A stretch of 64,000 nt of DNA, taken from the IMG/VR virus record IMGVR_UViG_3300029319_009044, positions 1 through 64,000 of that record; one strand, written 5' to 3'. The first letter of the stretch is position 1, and each line of letters begins with the position of its first letter. Below the pieces are notes generated by a model. It was not told where the DNA came from. It saw only the letters and a program-made list of their open reading frames with translations, and did no database searches. A program made the translations under genes and the position numbers. Shown one piece after another: positions 32,177 to 39,488 of this stretch. The DNA is from a virus.

Positions 32177-33089
32177 TTTCTAAATTTACTAAACAGGCAA
32201 AAGCGTTAATTTCTTTATCTACTACAAACGCACTTTTATATAAATGATCAGCAATAGTAGCTATACAAGTCTTCTTTTTGTTATCTTCTAAATTAGAGCT
32301 GTATGTAAAATTTAAAAAGTTAGCTAACAAAGTATCATAATCTCCTTGAAATCTATCTTCATTTTCAATAAGATATTTTCTAGCTTCTAAACATTTATTA
32401 CTAGCTAATTTTTTGTAAATTGTTTCGAGAAGCTCGTTATCGCTATTAATGTTAGCAATACACAGCTCTGAATCAATAACGTTCTTTTGAAGCTCATTGA
32501 TCGCCTTCCGAAGATCGGGGAAGTGACGCTTAACGAGTTGGATGAATTTAATTTTTTGTTCATCTGATACTTTAATATTTTCTTTTTTAAGGATATAATA
32601 GCATCGCTTAACAGCAAGTTCTACTACAGGTTTAATATCTAAAGCTTGACAGCGAGATTGCAAGGCAGGAATAATTTTATGCTTATAATTAGCAGTAAGT
32701 ATAAACCTACAATACTTAGCAAACGTTTCCATAGTATTTCGCAAAGCAGCTTGCGCTTGAGGGGTAAGTCCATCTGCTTCATCTAGAATTACTACCTTTA
32801 CCCCACCGTCAAAAGATTTAGTTTGAGCGAAATTAGTAATATTATGTCTGATAGTATCGATCCCAGACTCATCAGAAGCATTAATATAAAGATAATTACA
32901 TCCGAGTATATCGTTAACAATAACTCTTGCAAGCGTGGTCTTACCAGTACCGGGATTACCAACAAAAAGAAGATTAGGAATTTCATTTTTAAACTCTTTA
33001 ACTATATTACGGGTACGTTCATCTAAGATAATATCATCTAGCTTAGCAGGACGATACTTCTCTACCCAAATTTTATCAAAGTCAATCAT
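32163..33089 (-). CDS. 44: Clamp loader large subunit (gp44)
   Basis: A 308-residue AAA+ ATPase. WVEKYRPAKLDDI (8-20) is the clamp-loader opening, GNPGTGKTT (44-52) Walker A, VVILDEADGL (99-108) Walker B, TANYKHKIIPALQSRC (132-147) sensor 1 and the SRC arginine finger. It opens sliding clamp gp45 and loads it on primed DNA. In T4-like phages it works with gp62, not recognised here. The gene is on the minus strand, wedged into the plus-strand tail genes, and the TAAATA three bases before its ATG is probably just the end of the dUTPase gene (GGT-AAA-TAA). Confidence 0.93.
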   Translation of the reverse strand: MIDFDKIWVEKYRPAKLDDIILDERTRNIVKEFKNEIPNLLFVGNPGTGKTTLARVIVNDILGCNYLYINASDESGIDTIRHNITNFAQTKSFDGGVKVVILDEADGLTPQAQAALRNTMETFAKYCRFILTANYKHKIIPALQSRCQALDIKPVVELAVKRCYYILKKENIKVSDEQKIKFIQLVKRHFPDLRKAINELQKNVIDSELCIANINSDNELLETIYKKLASNKCLEARKYLIENEDRFQGDYDTLLANFLNFTYSSNLEDNKKKTCIATIADHLYKSAFVVDKEINAFACLVNLENALH

Positions 33090-33091
33090 AA

Positions 33092-33514
33092 TTATTTACC
33101 AGAAGAACCAAAGCCTTTTTCACCACGAAGCGACTCTTCAATCTCACCTTCACTAACTTCAACATCATGATTATTATAAACTACAAACTGAGCAATTCTA
33201 TCACCTGCTTTGACTTCGTAATCTTTATCAGTTAAGTTATATAGCTTGATTCCAGCACTACCTCTATATCCGGAATCAATAATTCCCGGATGAGGCAGAA
33301 TACCATGTTTAAAGCCTAGGCCAGATCTACCTTCAATTCTAACCCAATAACCAGGCTCAATATATGCAAACTTTAACCCTACCTCAATAACAGCAGATCC
33401 CTTAGCAGGAATTACTTTATCTTCAACACAAGTAACATCTAATCCAGTATCGTCCTTATGATTCTTCGAAGGAAGGACAGCACTCTCGTCAGTCTTCTTA
33501 AATTTTAATATCAT
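33092..33514 (-). CDS. dut: dUTPase
   Basis: A 140-residue trimeric dUTP diphosphatase with all five motifs: DTGLDV (22-27), GRSGLG (62-67), GIIDSGYRG (77-85, catalytic Asp80), GDRIAQ (104-109) and the C-terminal RGEKGFGSSG (130-139). It hydrolyses dUTP to dUMP, keeping uracil out of DNA and supplying dTMP synthesis, which matters in an AT-rich genome. It is transcribed just ahead of gp44 (three-base gap). A TATTAT-like -10 lies within ten bases of the ATG. Confidence 0.95.
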   Translation of the reverse strand: MILKFKKTDESAVLPSKNHKDDTGLDVTCVEDKVIPAKGSAVIEVGLKFAYIEPGYWVRIEGRSGLGFKHGILPHPGIIDSGYRGSAGIKLYNLTDKDYEVKAGDRIAQFVVYNNHDVEVSEGEIEESLRGEKGFGSSGK

Positions 33515-33557
33515 ATATACTATAATAAGATACTTTGCAAAATATTCAAGGGTAGAT

Positions 33558-33563
33558 TAAATA
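33558..33563 (+). promoter_or_regulatory. Late promoter TAAATA of the gp16-like gene
   Basis: TAAATA with seven bases to the ATG at 33571. The ATG three bases upstream reads ATG-TAA and cannot be used. Confidence 0.6.
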
Positions 33564-33570
33564 TATGTAA

Positions 33571-34011
33571 ATGGCTGAAGAATTAGATGAAGCTGTAAAT
33601 GATATTATTGCTCAATTGAAGCAAAATAATAAAGTTGTTAAGGCTCCCGTAGAAGAAAGTTTTCTTAATAAAGAAGACTTGGAAGATTTTCTTATTCAAA
33701 ATTCAGGTAAGCTTATTAAAAAATCTCTCAGTATAGTAGATAATGTAAATGATTATATTTCATCTGCACCTGAAAATAGAGATGTAGCAGCATTAGCTGA
33801 GCTTATAAAAGCTTCTTCATCTGCTATTGAGACTCTTAATAAATTACATGTAGCTAAAGAAAGAAATGAGACACAGATAGAGGTTAAAAAGATAGACGTA
33901 GAGAGTAAAGAGAGATTGAATATTGCTGATAATCAAACTAAAGTACTTTTATCAAGAGATGATATTATGAAAGCTCTTATTGAAGACGAAAAAGAAGTTA
34001 TAGACGTCTAA
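33571..34011 (+). CDS. 16: Probable terminase small subunit (gp16-like)
   Basis: A 146-residue helical protein. NSGKLIKKSLSIVDNVNDYI, then DVAALAELIKASSSAIETLNKLHVAKER, follows the helix-turn-helix/coiled pattern of T4-like gp16, in which a conserved region (EV...LIK...A..L..LH...K) links the coiled-coil core to the C-terminus. gp16 recognises DNA and stimulates gp17 packaging. The long charged C-terminal helix (KIDVESKERLNIADNQ) fits. It is separated from gp17 by about 14 kb here, unlike T4 where 16 and 17 adjoin. The identity is a pattern match, not certain. Confidence 0.5.
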   Translation: MAEELDEAVNDIIAQLKQNNKVVKAPVEESFLNKEDLEDFLIQNSGKLIKKSLSIVDNVNDYISSAPENRDVAALAELIKASSSAIETLNKLHVAKERNETQIEVKKIDVESKERLNIADNQTKVLLSRDDIMKALIEDEKEVIDV

Positions 34012-34580
34012 TAAGCACTAGGACCGGGTACAAGATCACCTAAGTATTGCTGAGTATAAGAATCAGCTGCTGTAGATGGTGTAGCAGGATCAGAAGGAAT
34101 ATCAGTGTTACTATCTGGTAGAGATCTTTCGGGGTTTTCTCGAGCTTGTGGAGCTTCTGTTTTTTCTGCTTCTTCAGGCTTGATATTAACGTTGCTATCT
34201 CTTTTTACTGCATCTGGAATAGGGGGTAAGTTAGGGTAATATTCAACCGATTGGCCAAGATTACTTGGAATAGAAACATGATGGGTATAACGCCCTCCTC
34301 CGGAATCTAAAGCTAAGTCCAATACAACGTCAAGAGTAGTAGTATCAGCATTTGCTGGGTATCGAGCTGAAGTTGTATCTTTAATACCTACAACTCGGAC
34401 ATTTAATCCAGAGTCGATCATTTGTTGTAGTAATTCTTGAGTATTAGATCCAAGTTTTTTAAACTCATCAGTACTCTTAAAGTTATCGTTAAACTTAAAA
34501 CAATCACCTACTAGGAATCCTCCACGCTCGTATCTTCTCATATATGATTCATGCAGATTAATAAACTTTTTGTCAGCCAT
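34008..34580 (-). CDS. Late protein of unknown function (190 aa)
   Basis: A 190-residue protein. The start MADKKFINLHESYMRRYERGGFLVGDCFKF is a pattern seen in marine T4-like phage proteins with no known role. A central beta-like part (VRVVGIKDTTSARY, TLDVVLDLAL) is followed by a disordered Pro/Glu/Ser-rich tail ending PGPSAY. The start at 34580 is chosen because TAAATA lies five bases upstream; the longer frame from 34604 would contain the promoter. It overlaps the gp16-like gene convergently by four bases. Confidence 0.6.
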   Translation of the reverse strand: MADKKFINLHESYMRRYERGGFLVGDCFKFNDNFKSTDEFKKLGSNTQELLQQMIDSGLNVRVVGIKDTTSARYPANADTTTLDVVLDLALDSGGGRYTHHVSIPSNLGQSVEYYPNLPPIPDAVKRDSNVNIKPEEAEKTEAPQARENPERSLPDSNTDIPSDPATPSTAADSYTQQYLGDLVPGPSAY

Positions 34581-34585
34581 AATAT

Positions 34586-34591
34586 TATTTA
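34586..34591 (-). promoter_or_regulatory. Late promoter TAAATA, gene starting at 34580
   Basis: GCATAAATAATATT before ATG on the minus strand; five-base spacing. Near-identical to the promoters at 18092 and 60370. Confidence 0.7.
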
Positions 34592-34625
34592 TGCTACCTT
34601 GCATTGAATCATACAGTTCGGGCTG

Positions 34626-34892
34626 CTAATCTTTAAGAAACTCTGCTAAAGTATGGTAAGCAGTAAAGACTTCAATTTGATCTTCAGTAGCAGCTCCTAA
34701 ATCTTCCTCTATTTCGAAAGAATGAGATGTATGAGCTACTTTCTTAATAACCCATCTATTATCTTTTAAATACACTTCTCCAAATAACATAGAGGGAAGA
34801 TCTAATTTTTCATAAACAACATCCTTTACTGCATGTGCTAAATCAGAATTGGAGACATCTACACTTATACTAGCTTTACCATTAACGACCAT
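34626..34892 (-). CDS. Small hypothetical protein (88 aa), early-type promoter
   Basis: An 88-residue acidic protein (GKASISVDVSNSDLAHAVKDVVYEKLDLPS; EIEEDLGAATEDQIEVFTAYHTL) with no recognised domain. It has the best GGAACTA-N3-TATAAT promoter in the window, six bases before the ATG, and it is divergent from the late gp25 gene. Early or middle expression is inferred from the promoter. It is a lone early-type gene inside the tail region, like the gp44 island. Confidence 0.6.
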   Translation of the reverse strand: MVVNGKASISVDVSNSDLAHAVKDVVYEKLDLPSMLFGEVYLKDNRWVIKKVAHTSHSFEIEEDLGAATEDQIEVFTAYHTLAEFLKD

Positions 34893-34898
34893 AATCTA

Positions 34899-34914
34899 AT
34901 TATATTATAGTTCC
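34899..34914 (-). promoter_or_regulatory. GGAACTA-N3-TATAAT promoter of the 88-aa gene
   Basis: Minus strand: AAGGAACTATAATATAAT, then six bases and ATG. TATAAT occurs twice in overlapping form; the ATG-proximal copy (34899-34904) keeps the N3 and N6 spacings of the other elements. Confidence 0.65.
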
Positions 34915-34934
34915 TTAATTCTGATATGCTACAT

Positions 34935-34940
34935 TAAATA
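34935..34940 (+). promoter_or_regulatory. Late promoter TAAATA of the gp25 operon
   Basis: TAAATA with six bases to the ATG at 34947. It probably serves gp25, gp6 and the PKD protein, which follow with almost no gaps. Confidence 0.65.
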
Positions 34941-34946
34941 TAATAA

Positions 34947-35435
34947 ATGGCGCTCATTAAATTAACAGATATAGCAGCTAGCGAGTTAGATAATTCTTCT
35001 CTCGAAAATGGTTATCTTTATAAAGATTTGTTTTTAGATTTAGATACTGCTGTTTATTATAACAGAGAACTTAACAAGAGTTCAGTTCTTAAAGATGTAC
35101 AAGGTTTATTTGATGAGAATGCTATCCGAAATAGTATTACAAACATTTTTTTAACTGCTCCAGGTGAAAAAATATTAAGTCCTGAGTTTGGATTAGATCT
35201 TAGACGCTACTTATTTGAACCTATTTCTGAGTTTAATGCTTTTGCTATTAAGGATGATATTAGAAATCGATTACCTATAATGGAACCAAGAATAGAGATA
35301 GATAGAGTAGGTGTTATACCTAATGCGGATTTAAATGAGTATCAAATAACTTTGCAAATTAATATTCCTTCTTTAAATGTGTATGGTATATCACTAAGAT
35401 CAACATTAAATAACAACGGATATTTTATATTTTAA
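34947..35435 (+). CDS. 25: Baseplate wedge protein gp25
   Basis: A 162-residue member of the gp25/lysozyme-like wedge family. AIRNSITNIFLTAPGEKILSPEFGLDLRRYLFEP is the family signature (N-I-F-T-PGE-LP-FG---YLFEP), followed by EPRIEIDRVGVI and a closing strand. gp25 sits next to the sheath and triggers contraction. T4 gp25 is 132 residues; this one has about 30 extra at the N-terminus. The next gene begins two bases after its stop. Confidence 0.93.
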   Translation: MALIKLTDIAASELDNSSLENGYLYKDLFLDLDTAVYYNRELNKSSVLKDVQGLFDENAIRNSITNIFLTAPGEKILSPEFGLDLRRYLFEPISEFNAFAIKDDIRNRLPIMEPRIEIDRVGVIPNADLNEYQITLQINIPSLNVYGISLRSTLNNNGYFIF

Positions 35436-35437
35436 TT

Positions 35438-37273
35438 ATGGCTAAATCAAATAAAGATAACGAATTTCTAGAGTTTAACTTACCTCAAAACGCATATGTT
35501 GCTTTTGATGCTGTAAGTCTAAAAGATTATATAGTTAATAGACTTAATACAAATGAAAAGTTTACTGATCAAAATTATGATGGTAGTAATTTAGCTGCTG
35601 TAATAGATATTATTGCATATTCATATCATGTTTTGTTATTTTATTTAAACCAGACAGCCTCTGAAGTTAATTTTAATCAAGCTTCTATTTATGAAAATAT
35701 GAACAAGATAGTTAAGCTGATTGGTTATAAACCTTCTGGTAAACAAACATCTATAGTTCCTATTAATGCAGTTGGTTCAGCTGACATGGCTATAGGTAGT
35801 TATACCATAAGAAAAAATTCTTACTTTTTAGCTGATGGAATTCAATACAATTTTATAGATGATTATTCTTTTAATAAAACAACTACTGGATCAGAAACTA
35901 TAAAAACATTAAACGATACAGTAGTTTTATATCAGGGTACTGTAAAAGAATATCCTGATTATATAGCTCAAGGAGAAGAGTTTGAGCTTTTACCTATAGT
36001 TGTAAAAAATGTAGTAGATACCAATACTGATAAGTTTATAGCAGATAATACTATAGATGTATATGTAAAAGAAGCAGGTAACAGTACATACTATCTTTAT
36101 AAAGAAGTTGATAGTTTATATCTTTCTAATTCTACAGAAAGGGTATATGAAAAGAGGCTAAATGAAAATGGATTTTATGAAATTAAATTTGGAAGCGGTG
36201 TTTTTGGTAAAAAGCTAGCTGCAGGTGATATAGTTTCAGTAAATTATCTTCAATCAGATAATGCTCAAGGAATAATTAGTAAAAATGTAATAAATGGAAA
36301 TAAAATATTCATTTATGATTCACTAAGACAAAGAAGTATTTTTCAAGATACATTTGCTAATAAAGATGAAACAACATTTATCGATAATACTAATAGTTCA
36401 CTCTTAACTATAAATAACCCTCAAGCTTCTACTTCTCTTTCAGATGAAGAGACAGTAGATGAAATACGTAAAAATGCTCCTAAAGCATTTGCTTCTCAAT
36501 TAAGATTAGTAACTGAGTCTGATTATGAGTCTTTTATAGAGAAAAATTTAGCTAATGTTACTAATAGTGTAAAAGTTGTAAATAACGATTCATACATAAA
36601 TGAATATATAAAATATTTTTATGATATATGTATTGATCCAAATAAAGTAAATAGAGTTTTAATAAATCAAATTAATTTTGCTGATTCATGTGATTTTAAT
36701 AATATTAATGTTTTTTGTGCTCCATCATTTACTATTACAGAGGATAAAGCATTTCCCCCATATCTCTCTGAATCATTTAAAAATTTATTAGTCGAAACTT
36801 GTAAGGATAGAAAGATGGTCTCAAATACGGTAGTTCCTCGTGATCCGATTTACATGGCTTACGGGTTAGGTTTTACTAATTCAGCTGATTTAACTCTAGA
36901 TATTTTAGATCAAACTTTTCTTTATATAGTACGAGAAGTTAATAATAAAATTAACAAAGATACACTAAAAGCCAGAGCTGGTAATTTGATAAAAGCATTC
37001 TTTAATCCAAGTAATAATAATCTTGGTCAAAATTTAAAACTAAGTGAATTAGCTAATGATATATTATCTTTAGAAGGAGTTAGAAGAATTTATACTAAAA
37101 ATGATTCTAATGATAGTAGTATAGATACTGTTTCTTTTTTATCCTTTAATCCGGTTTACGAAACAAGCGATATAGCTTTAGTTAATCAAGATATAACTTT
37201 ACCATATTTCAAGTTCCCATATATGTATTCGCCGTTATCGATAACTAATCGTATTAAAGTAATAGATGAGTAA
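35438..37273 (+). CDS. 6: Baseplate wedge protein gp6
   Basis: A 611-residue protein of the gp6/gpJ wedge family. The N-terminal DYIVNRLNTNEKFTDQNYDGSNLAAVIDIIAYSYHVLLFYLNQ, then NMNKIVKLIGYKPSG, is highly characteristic. A beta sandwich follows (about 100-330) and the C-terminal half contains LRLVTESDYESFI and VPRDPIYMAYGLGF, the family's dimerisation and gp7-contact regions. It forms the ring that holds the six wedges. T4 gp6 is 660 residues. Its end overlaps the next gene by eight bases. Confidence 0.93.
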   Translation: MAKSNKDNEFLEFNLPQNAYVAFDAVSLKDYIVNRLNTNEKFTDQNYDGSNLAAVIDIIAYSYHVLLFYLNQTASEVNFNQASIYENMNKIVKLIGYKPSGKQTSIVPINAVGSADMAIGSYTIRKNSYFLADGIQYNFIDDYSFNKTTTGSETIKTLNDTVVLYQGTVKEYPDYIAQGEEFELLPIVVKNVVDTNTDKFIADNTIDVYVKEAGNSTYYLYKEVDSLYLSNSTERVYEKRLNENGFYEIKFGSGVFGKKLAAGDIVSVNYLQSDNAQGIISKNVINGNKIFIYDSLRQRSIFQDTFANKDETTFIDNTNSSLLTINNPQASTSLSDEETVDEIRKNAPKAFASQLRLVTESDYESFIEKNLANVTNSVKVVNNDSYINEYIKYFYDICIDPNKVNRVLINQINFADSCDFNNINVFCAPSFTITEDKAFPPYLSESFKNLLVETCKDRKMVSNTVVPRDPIYMAYGLGFTNSADLTLDILDQTFLYIVREVNNKINKDTLKARAGNLIKAFFNPSNNNLGQNLKLSELANDILSLEGVRRIYTKNDSNDSSIDTVSFLSFNPVYETSDIALVNQDITLPYFKFPYMYSPLSITNRIKVIDE

Positions 37274-39473
37274 TATAAAGACAGATTACGCTCTTTTTGA
37301 TGTAATAGATTATAAGGGAGAAAATAAGCTTTCTTCATATAATTTAGATCTTACACCTTTAACATTTAAAGCTAGAATACCAGAGGATGATGGGAGAGAT
37401 ATACCACTAAACGATCAAAAGGTAACTTTTGAGTTTGGTGATGGTACTTTTGGTAGTAATCTTTCTTCTAGCCATGTTTACCAATATCCCGGTGAATATA
37501 CTGTTAAAATGATTATAAGGGATTGTAAAAATAACTCAGTTTTAGCATACTACAGTACACCCGTAACTATTCATGACTTTGTAAAAAACACCTTTTCAGT
37601 AGAATTATCTCCAACTAATGCTACTACTATAGGTCTTTCAGCAGGTCAAATAACTGGACCTTTTACAGTAAAATCTCAAACTCCTTTTTATCAAGATTTT
37701 CAAGATATATACTATAGTATTTCAGGGTGTGACTTTGATAACTATTTTAATCTACCTACTAATAGATTTAATAGTTTAAAAAAATATTTTTCTATTTACG
37801 AGAGAGTATATTTACCTACTTTATCTAGCTTTGAATATGTTGAATTAGAAAAAATTAGCCTCACTGGGGCAAATATATATGCTAGAGTAGCTTCTAATGA
37901 ATTATTAGTACAGGGTTTGAGTTCAAGTTTATCAAGTGTTTATGCAGGTATTTCAGGTTCAAAAGAAATTTATATCAAAACTGATGATCAATCAGATAAT
38001 TTAAACATATCGTTTTTTAAAGATAGGTCTAATATTTTTGCTGATAGCTTTACAGGATATAAGAATAATGATTATACTAATAACCTTAACATTACTCTAT
38101 CATCTAATGTATTACCTACTTCTGCTCAAACACTTAGTGCTATAAAATTTTCTTCTAATGGAATATTTGGTGAAGGTATAGAGCAAGAACCGTTTCCAGT
38201 AAATAAAGTTCAATATAAAGGTTTAGGTATACCGTTTATTATTGCACCAGTCAATAACGATAACTATACTATGAAAGCTTTATCAGCAGGTACCCCATTT
38301 TTTGCTTTATTGTCAGGTGATGTTGAAAGTAGGCCTGCACACTATAGAGCAGCATTAACTGTGCCAACTAGTTATTATACTATATCTAGTTTAGCTAACA
38401 CCTTATCATCTATAGATACTAATTTTTGGTATAGAGGCGTACTTACTTTTGATGACTCCTTTAATAGTGAAATATCTGGTAGCCCTATAAGGTTATTCTT
38501 AAGTGCCGGTAATCAATATTCATTTAATACTAATTCGCAACTTTTGTCTACAGTAACTGGAACAACAGTTATATCAGCTTATCCTAAAAATTATTACGAG
38601 TTTTATAAGCATAATGAAAACTTTGACTTTGAAAGAAATATTAAAGATATGCGCTTTCAGGATATATTATTAGATAAAAATATATTCTTTGATGATTTTA
38701 TAGGTACTATATTTGGTAATGTAAGTAGTAGATATGATATACTAGGTAAAAAGCTTTATGAAAAGGTCTTTAACTTTGTTTCAAATAATGCTGATATCGA
38801 TATGTGTGATATTAATGCATTGGTAAGTATGTCAGATATGACTGATGACTATGGAATTATATTTGATAAAGCTTTAGCTCAAGAACCAGCAGAAGTAAAA
38901 AGATTTTTAGATACCTTAAGTGTAAATTATAATAAATTTAGAGGAGGTCAAAATAAATTTGATGAAAACTTCGATCCACAAGGAACTACTACTAAAGCAG
39001 TATATGGTAAAAATTTAGGAGATAAGATTGATTCCTTAACTTATGAAGTTACTGCAGGTAATGATTTAGTAGCATATGAAAAATTTAGTAACACGTATTT
39101 ACGTTTAAATACGTTTCAACCATTAAGTTCTCTTAGTGCTGTAAATACTGGAGCTGTAGCGAAAAATACTAATACTTATATGCTCAGTGATTATAGTAAT
39201 GAATCCTATAATGCGACGCTTAGTGGTGGTGATACATGGGGTTGGGGGTTAATTTTACCAGATACTTATAATATTGAAACTGTAAATAAATTTTATGAAT
39301 TTTATTCTTTATCAGCAACGTATGATAATACTGTTCTTAATGGTTTAATTGATTATAATAATGGTTTAACTACAGTTAATTTTACTGAACCTTTAGATGG
39401 ACTAGAAGGAGACAATAATATCTTTGATATTGTTATACGAAATTCGTTATTTAGTAGTCTATCTCTGTTTTAA
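37266..39473 (+). CDS. PKD-domain baseplate/tail protein (735 aa)
   Basis: A 735-residue beta-rich protein starting inside the end of gp6. Residues about 40-100 are a PKD-like domain (VTFEFGDGTFGSN, then HVYQYPGEYTVKMIIRD and a closing strand), with the WDFGDG-type motif. The middle is Ser/Thr/Asn-rich beta structure with repeated L-S-S motifs. About 455-560 has a more helical part (YEFYKHNENFDFERNIKDMRF and MCDINALVSMSDMTDDYG). Position equals T4 gp7, so a wedge or peripheral baseplate role is likely. No T4 protein is recognised in sequence. Confidence 0.6.
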   Translation: MSNIKTDYALFDVIDYKGENKLSSYNLDLTPLTFKARIPEDDGRDIPLNDQKVTFEFGDGTFGSNLSSSHVYQYPGEYTVKMIIRDCKNNSVLAYYSTPVTIHDFVKNTFSVELSPTNATTIGLSAGQITGPFTVKSQTPFYQDFQDIYYSISGCDFDNYFNLPTNRFNSLKKYFSIYERVYLPTLSSFEYVELEKISLTGANIYARVASNELLVQGLSSSLSSVYAGISGSKEIYIKTDDQSDNLNISFFKDRSNIFADSFTGYKNNDYTNNLNITLSSNVLPTSAQTLSAIKFSSNGIFGEGIEQEPFPVNKVQYKGLGIPFIIAPVNNDNYTMKALSAGTPFFALLSGDVESRPAHYRAALTVPTSYYTISSLANTLSSIDTNFWYRGVLTFDDSFNSEISGSPIRLFLSAGNQYSFNTNSQLLSTVTGTTVISAYPKNYYEFYKHNENFDFERNIKDMRFQDILLDKNIFFDDFIGTIFGNVSSRYDILGKKLYEKVFNFVSNNADIDMCDINALVSMSDMTDDYGIIFDKALAQEPAEVKRFLDTLSVNYNKFRGGQNKFDENFDPQGTTTKAVYGKNLGDKIDSLTYEVTAGNDLVAYEKFSNTYLRLNTFQPLSSLSAVNTGAVAKNTNTYMLSDYSNESYNATLSGGDTWGWGLILPDTYNIETVNKFYEFYSLSATYDNTVLNGLIDYNNGLTTVNFTEPLDGLEGDNNIFDIVIRNSLFSSLSLF

Positions 39474-39476
39474 GGA

Positions 39477-39482
39477 TAAATA
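39477..39482 (+). promoter_or_regulatory. Late promoter TAAATA, gene at 39489
   Basis: TAAATA with six bases to the ATG. Confidence 0.65.
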
Positions 39483-39488
39483 TGTTTA

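Noticed and set aside
33093-33098. TAAATA three bases before the gp44 ATG as a late promoter
   Set aside because: Spacing is outside the 5-7 base range and the sequence is the unavoidable end of the dUTPase gene (GGT-AAA-TAA).
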